Source: Saccoglossus kowalevskii (taxonomy: Eukaryota; Hemichordata; Enteropneusta; Harrimaniidae). From it: a stretch of 45,539 nt of DNA. Below the pieces are notes generated by a model. That model saw nothing but the letters and a program-made list of their open reading frames with translations. It did not search any database and had not been told where the DNA came from. This document shows, piece by piece, positions 45,001 to 45,539 of this stretch; within the stretch, counting starts at the first letter, position 1; each line of letters starts with the position of its first letter. Both the position numbers and the translations under genes were made by a program. The stretch spans positions 106,279-151,817 of the forward strand of contig NW_003157232.1 in assembly GCF_000003605.2 (NCBI RefSeq), written 5' to 3'.

Positions 45001-45418
45001 ACTTGTCCATGGAATCCGATCCAATATGTGTTGGTGACAGTGATAGGCAGTATACTGGTCAGACATGTGCAATTGCAGTGGTAGAGAAATTTGCTGCGAA
45101 ACACTCTGAGGCTAGGAGACAAAGGTTAGTGTTCTAATCATTCCTTTATTGTAGATTCTCAAACATTTCAGCAAGATTTCCATCAATTTTTTCCACCCAC
45201 ATTTTCTTCTACGAAGGCTGAAAGAAATGTCCAATCACTGATAACAAAATTGTTTTTGCATTGTCGCTCATGTTGCATCTTCTTTTGTTTTCAGATTTGC
45301 CATCAAGCAAGAAATCCTGCATAAGATGGGACAGTGGAAACACTCTAAAGTGGACAATCCACTGTGGAATAAATTAGCATATTCTTGGCCTGTCACTGAA
45401 GATGGAACCTGGAATGAG
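30013..45418 (+). CDS. DCDC1: Doublecortin domain-containing protein 1 (DCDC1), N-terminal ~905 residues, gene continues beyond window
   Basis: Seen: coding exons 30013-30218 (ATG at 30031), 31201-31227, 37440-37714, 37819-38008, 38496-38658, 38873-38978, 39265-39364, 40444-40537, 40629-40727, 41118-41368, 41637-41723, 41913-42053, 42546-42696, 42875-42989, 43233-43383, 43881-43988, 44137-44261, 44360-44420, 44967-45124 and 45295-45418. All have GT-AG borders and matching phases except the 37714/37819 junction. Domains: a low-complexity basic N-terminus (SSSKSKRPVSATQSAR), DCX 1 (about 200-270, TIKCTAYKNG..LPSDIERGDDIYISCG), DCX 2 (about 322-400, RVMVFKNGDGQEM), a charged coiled coil (about 425-497), DCX 3 (about 524-635, IKIKVFQNGKPE) and a beta-trefoil-like part with a QxW motif (QQWGFSPEGFIYS, about 797-810). 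Family knowledge: DCX domains bind microtubules; DCDC1 is a large multi-DCX protein linked to cell division and cilia. The C-terminus lies outside the window. Confidence 0.92.
31201..31227 (+). other. DCDC1: 27-nt DCDC1 exon
   Basis: Between TGTTTCAG and GTATGT. In the frame set by exon 30013-30218 it reads PDERSSLT plus split codons on both sides, joining KKK to RGKQQKLSS. The length is divisible by three, so it can be skipped without changing the frame. Confidence 0.75.
31738..31865. other. Assembly gap (128 N)
   Basis: A run of 128 undetermined bases in a DCDC1 intron. A small exon could be hidden here, though the flanking exons already join in phase. Confidence 0.99.
32083..32150 (-). 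mobile_element. Retroposon 3' tail
   Basis: On the minus strand the sequence reads AGGGTTTTGTTGTGTAATAA and continues AGTCATTATTATTATT. This is a LINE-like 3' terminus with a short microsatellite tail, resembling the tail at about 15181-15205. The element body was not recognised. Confidence 0.5.
32260..32626. mobile_element. CpG-rich element with ~60-bp imperfect inverted ends
   Basis: This roughly 367-bp block is full of CpG in an otherwise CpG-poor intron. Its left end (TAGACCATTTTCCG ... GCGAGAATCACGCG ... ATGCGTGAAA ... GAACGT) matches the reverse complement of its right end (TATAGGTGATTTTCCG ... GCGAGATCTCGCG ... ATGCATGAAA ... GAACGT) over about 60 bp with mismatches and indels. This points to a MITE-like DNA element; the retained CpGs suggest it is young or unmethylated. 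No coding capacity and no clear target duplication. An intronic CpG-island promoter is the alternative. Confidence 0.6.
39365..40443 (+). other. DCDC1 intron with CpG-containing patch
   Basis: A 1.1-kb intron. The segment at about 40040-40330 is richer in CpG than its surroundings (AACGCTACCGGTAG, ACCGGATGTAATCGG, GGGCGCTC) and is probably an old or young insertion. No terminal repeats found. Confidence 0.4.
42188..42525. mobile_element. Copy of the hairpin-headed repeat family in a DCDC1 intron
   Basis: It shares with 26754-27530 the anchors ACTTCTTCTTGAAAA, 'ATTGCTTTGA', GGTGGACCTCTGTCAGATTT, 'GTTCATTCC' and the ending ATATCAGCTCAGAAGCTGCT / TGTTTTAATGATGTT. The 5' hairpin is not seen. Its right end is only about 20 bp from the acceptor of the exon at 42546. 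Confidence 0.6.
43715..43860 (-). mobile_element. tRNA-derived SINE
   Basis: On the minus strand an exact A-box, TAGCACAGTGG (plus 43838-43847 region), is followed about 35 bases later by a B-box-like AGTTCAAATCC (plus 43794-43804). This is the RNA polymerase III promoter arrangement of a tRNA-headed SINE. The body then reads AACCCCAACCCTGAGTGAGA. The head end lies about 20-35 bp before the acceptor of the DCDC1 exon at 43881, in opposite orientation to the gene. The tail end is not sharply defined. Confidence 0.75.
44421..44966 (+). other. DCDC1 intron, nothing further seen
   Basis: A 546-bp AT-rich intron with an 18-20 base T-run at about 44725-44742. No repeat or RNA gene recognised. Confidence 0.6.
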
Positions 45419-45539
45419 GTGAGTAATATTATACTGAAAAACCTAGAATGAAGTGAGTAGTAATGTACTAAGAAACCTAGAATGAAGTGAGTAATAATGT
45501 ACTAAGAAACCTAGAATGAAGTGAGTAGTAATGTACTAA
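45407..45539 (+). repeat. 34-bp minisatellite that includes a DCDC1 splice donor
   Basis: Units start at 45407, 45441, 45475 and 45509, and the last runs into the window edge. The first unit begins in coding sequence (ACCTGGAATGAG) and crosses the exon donor GTGAGT at 45419. The next units read ACCTAGAATGAA then GTGAGT then TAGTAATGTACTAAGAA or a close variant. Every copy keeps GTGAGT at the same place. Confidence 0.93.

Overview
This window is animal nuclear DNA. It shows AT-rich sequence, GT-AG introns from about 100 bp to 9 kb, no operons, two assembly gaps (14244-14405 and 31738-31865) and many short transposon relics. The protein family members and repeat style (hairpin-headed AGCTC elements, frequent TACATGTA and TACCGGTA palindromes, a tRNA-headed SINE) suggest a marine invertebrate such as a mollusc, hemichordate or cephalochordate. 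I cannot name the species from sequence alone.

Layout. (1) 2740-6249, minus strand: the first three coding exons of an SR-family splicing factor, beginning MSRGEGAQLFIGRL. One exon is only 12 nt long, and the gene runs leftward, probably out of the window. (2) 6250-9130: intergenic, with one weak minus-strand ORF. (3) 9134-17500, plus strand: a complete ARL1 GTPase gene with six coding exons and 181 residues, preceded by CRE-like and NRF1-like promoter sites. Its last intron carries a composite mobile element with inverted arrays of a minisatellite, a short PB1-like ORF and a LINE-like 3' tail. (4) 17500-20790: intergenic, rich in DNA-transposon relics: a palindromic element, a 962-bp element with a TA target duplication, and a 214-bp palindromic MITE with a perfect 9-bp target duplication. 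(5) 20797 to the window end, plus strand: DCDC1 (doublecortin domain-containing 1). I infer a promoter and a non-coding first exon (about 20830-21039), then a 9-kb intron, the start codon at 30031, and coding exons through 45418. About 905 residues are visible; the gene continues off the right edge.

The three genes look functionally unrelated: pre-mRNA splicing, Golgi trafficking, and microtubule or ciliary biology. They are ordinary neighbours, not a joint system. I found no novel multi-gene system. The most interesting observations are the 12-nt in-frame microexon inside the RRM of the SR protein, a 34-bp minisatellite that has copied the splice donor of a DCDC1 exon at least three more times, and well-bounded mobile elements just upstream of the inferred DCDC1 promoter.
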